Origin: Arenicellaceae bacterium
GTDB lineage: Bacteria; Pseudomonadota; Gammaproteobacteria; Arenicellales; Arenicellaceae
Assembly (NCBI GenBank): GCA_029246505.1
Contig: JAQWNC010000006.1
Span: forward strand, 100,337 to 164,336
Direction: 5' to 3'
Length of the DNA: 64,000 nt
Shown: piece by piece, positions 62,722 through 64,000 of the stretch
Layout: the number at the start of each line of letters is the position of its first letter
Position numbering within the stretch: the stretch's first letter is position 1
Notes under the pieces: generated by a model
What the model was told of the DNA's origin: nothing
Database searches by the model: none
Seen by the model: the letters and a program-made list of their open reading frames with translations, nothing else
Made by a program: the position numbers and the translations under genes

Positions 62722-64000
62722 ATGGAAGTCTGGCCGCAAGTACTGGAACAACTTTTGTTTATTGCGAACACACCCATGCTCTGGGTGGCATGTCTGGGTG
62801 GCGTAACACTAGGTATTCTTTGGGGGGCGATGCCCGGACTATCAACCACGATGGCTATGACCTTGCTGATAGGTCTGACTGTTGGAATGTCACAACACGT
62901 TGCCATCATATTCATGCTCAGTGTATACACAGGCAGCGTCTTTGGGGGCGCAATTTCCGCCGTTTTAATTAATATACCCGGTACACCAGATGCCGTACCA
63001 ACGATGATTGAAGGCCACGCGCTCGCTAAGCAAGGGCGTGGAGGACTGGCACTTGGCACCGCGATATCCGCATCTTTTATTGGAAACTGGGTCGGCATTC
63101 TTTTGCTCATCGCATTTATTCCCGCTGTACTGTTTCTGGCACTGCAATTCAGGTCGTGGGAAATGTTTCTTCTATCACTTTGGGGTATTGCTATATGTGG
63201 CTCAATGTCCGCAATGGGTGATCCCCTCAAAGGATGGATATCAGGGTGGCTGGGCTTGCTAGTGTCATTCGTGGGGCTAGATGCAATTCACGGGGTTTCC
63301 CGTTTTAGTTTCGGCTCCTACAATTTGGATGACGGTATCAGTTTTATCCCCGTATTAATCGGCTTGTTCGGTTTGGCAGAGATTCTTCGTGTGTTGCCAC
63401 AGAAATCCCCATCGGGTATTCCGGCAGAAGTAGGTCGCATACTGCCGTCATTTAGCGCGTTAAAAAAGTTTATTCGCCCTAGCCTAAGATCAGGAATTAT
63501 CGGCACCGTAATTGGTGCTATACCCGGAGCAGGTGCCAACGTCGCTTCATTTTTCTCATACGACGTTGGACGCAGGCGCGCCGACCCGGAGGAACAGAAG
63601 AAATGGGGTAAAGGTAGTTACGAGGCAATCGTGTGTTCAGAGGTCGCCAACAACGCCAATGTCGGAGGATCTATGTTGCCCACGCTAGCGCTTGGGGTAC
63701 CCGGAAATGCCTCAGCGGCAGCGGTTCTTGCCGCATTGGAGCTAAAGAACGTAGTCGTAGGACCGTTGATTCAGACTGAAAATCCCGGACTAATATTCTA
63801 TATTTATATCGGCTTGATTATTGCCAACTTTTTCATGTATGGCATGGCGATCGCATTAATTAAACCTTGCGTCAAACTCTTTAGTCTTCCTAAAACGGTG
63901 CTCATGCCGCTGATCCTACCGGTCTGCATGATTGGCGCGTTCGCAGTGAACCTGAATTATTTTGATATTTACGTAATGTTGATTTCAGGAATAATCGGGT
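62722..64000 (+). CDS. tctA: Tripartite tricarboxylate transporter, large permease TctA, partial
   Basis: I translated the frame from ATG 62722 to the right edge without a stop (426 codons; the family is about 500, so the C-terminus is missing). Typical TctA segments: GILWGAMPGLSTTMAMTLLI, GSVFGGAISAVLINIPGTPD followed by AVPTMIEGHALAKQG, RSGIIGTVIGAIPGAGANVA, and CSEVANNANVGGSMLPTLAL followed by GVPGNASAAA. The duplicated G-x-PG motifs are the substrate-path hallmarks. Uses the proton or sodium gradient with TctB and the TctC receptor. Confidence 0.93.
   Translation, partial: MEVWPQVLEQLLFIANTPMLWVACLGGVTLGILWGAMPGLSTTMAMTLLIGLTVGMSQHVAIIFMLSVYTGSVFGGAISAVLINIPGTPDAVPTMIEGHALAKQGRGGLALGTAISASFIGNWVGILLLIAFIPAVLFLALQFRSWEMFLLSLWGIAICGSMSAMGDPLKGWISGWLGLLVSFVGLDAIHGVSRFSFGSYNLDDGISFIPVLIGLFGLAEILRVLPQKSPSGIPAEVGRILPSFSALKKFIRPSLRSGIIGTVIGAIPGAGANVASFFSYDVGRRRADPEEQKKWGKGSYEAIVCSEVANNANVGGSMLPTLALGVPGNASAAAVLAALELKNVVVGPLIQTENPGLIFYIYIGLIIANFFMYGMAIALIKPCVKLFSLPKTVLMPLILPVCMIGAFAVNLNYFDIYVMLISGIIG

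Noticed and set aside
62709..63230. 173-codon leftward frame opposite tctA
   Set aside because: tctA motifs read through the whole interval on the other strand.
1..64000. CRISPR arrays, tRNA/rRNA genes, transposases, phage genes, replication origin
   Set aside because: Reading the intergenic stretches showed no regularly spaced repeats, cloverleaf-like sequence, transposase motifs or DnaA-box clusters.

Overview
The window reads as chromosomal DNA of a free-living, probably marine, gammaproteobacterium. The reasons are: E. coli-like gene blocks (divergent tesA / ybbA-ybbP, the yadG-yadH pair, ettA, gloB, arfB, yaaA); families common in oligotrophic marine Gammaproteobacteria (DUF3581, DUF6152, DUF6644-like membrane proteins, aldolase/short-chain dehydrogenase fusions, TRAP and TTT transporters, cyclase-family hydrolases); and moderately AT-rich DNA. 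I see no rRNA, tRNA, CRISPR array, phage block or intact insertion sequence. The exact genus cannot be read from this segment.

Layout. 0-2 kb: NAD-dependent formate dehydrogenase genes fdsG-fdsB, running off the left edge. 2-9.5 kb: a DUF3581 gene, a TRAP transporter operon (dctP-dctQ-dctM) divergent from a GntR regulator, a beta-hydroxyacid-type dehydrogenase and a sodium:solute symporter, which looks like a small uptake and catabolism locus. 9.7-18.6 kb: parvulin, YadG/YadH-type ABC exporter, YaaA, DUF2797, and an RND pump with its adaptor. 19-20.6 kb: an operon of two histidine-bearing membrane proteins with a 30-residue membrane peptide between them. 20.7-29.3 kb: an NTP/NDP-exchanger-like transporter. 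It is followed by the most interesting locus: an aldolase-dehydrogenase fusion and a purine nucleoside phosphorylase on one strand, divergent from a cupin, MtnA (methylthioribose-1-phosphate isomerase) and a TauE/SafE exporter. Together they could form a compact, kinase-free route for salvaging 5'-methylthioadenosine or 5'-deoxyadenosine. Next comes an ABC transporter pair, then about 1 kb of gene-poor DNA.

30-46 kb: arfB; a CsgG-domain secreted protein facing an Asn/Ser/Tyr/Arg-rich exported protein across a perfect 23-bp hairpin; a TVP38-like membrane protein with an FAD disulfide oxidoreductase; a large GT-C-like membrane protein; an overlapping GNAT / EamA / FAD-oxidoreductase operon; a DUF6152 exported protein; a PQQ-type sugar dehydrogenase; a 2-oxopent-4-enoate hydratase-like protein; an aromatic/aspartate aminotransferase; and an AmgK-like kinase. 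46-55 kb: HIT protein, EttA, TesA, YbbA/YbbP, GloB and a zinc-ribbon/SPOR membrane protein. 55-64 kb: a secreted metallo-beta-lactamase-fold hydrolase carrying an EF-hand pair, a cyclase-family hydrolase, an amidase with a beta-hydroxyacid dehydrogenase, an exported Rossmann oxidoreductase, and a tripartite tricarboxylate transporter (TctC-TctB-TctA) running off the right edge. This end looks like a catabolic island for an imported carboxylate or amide.

All assignments come from reading translated sequence and recalling family motifs. No search was run, so substrate names are inferences.
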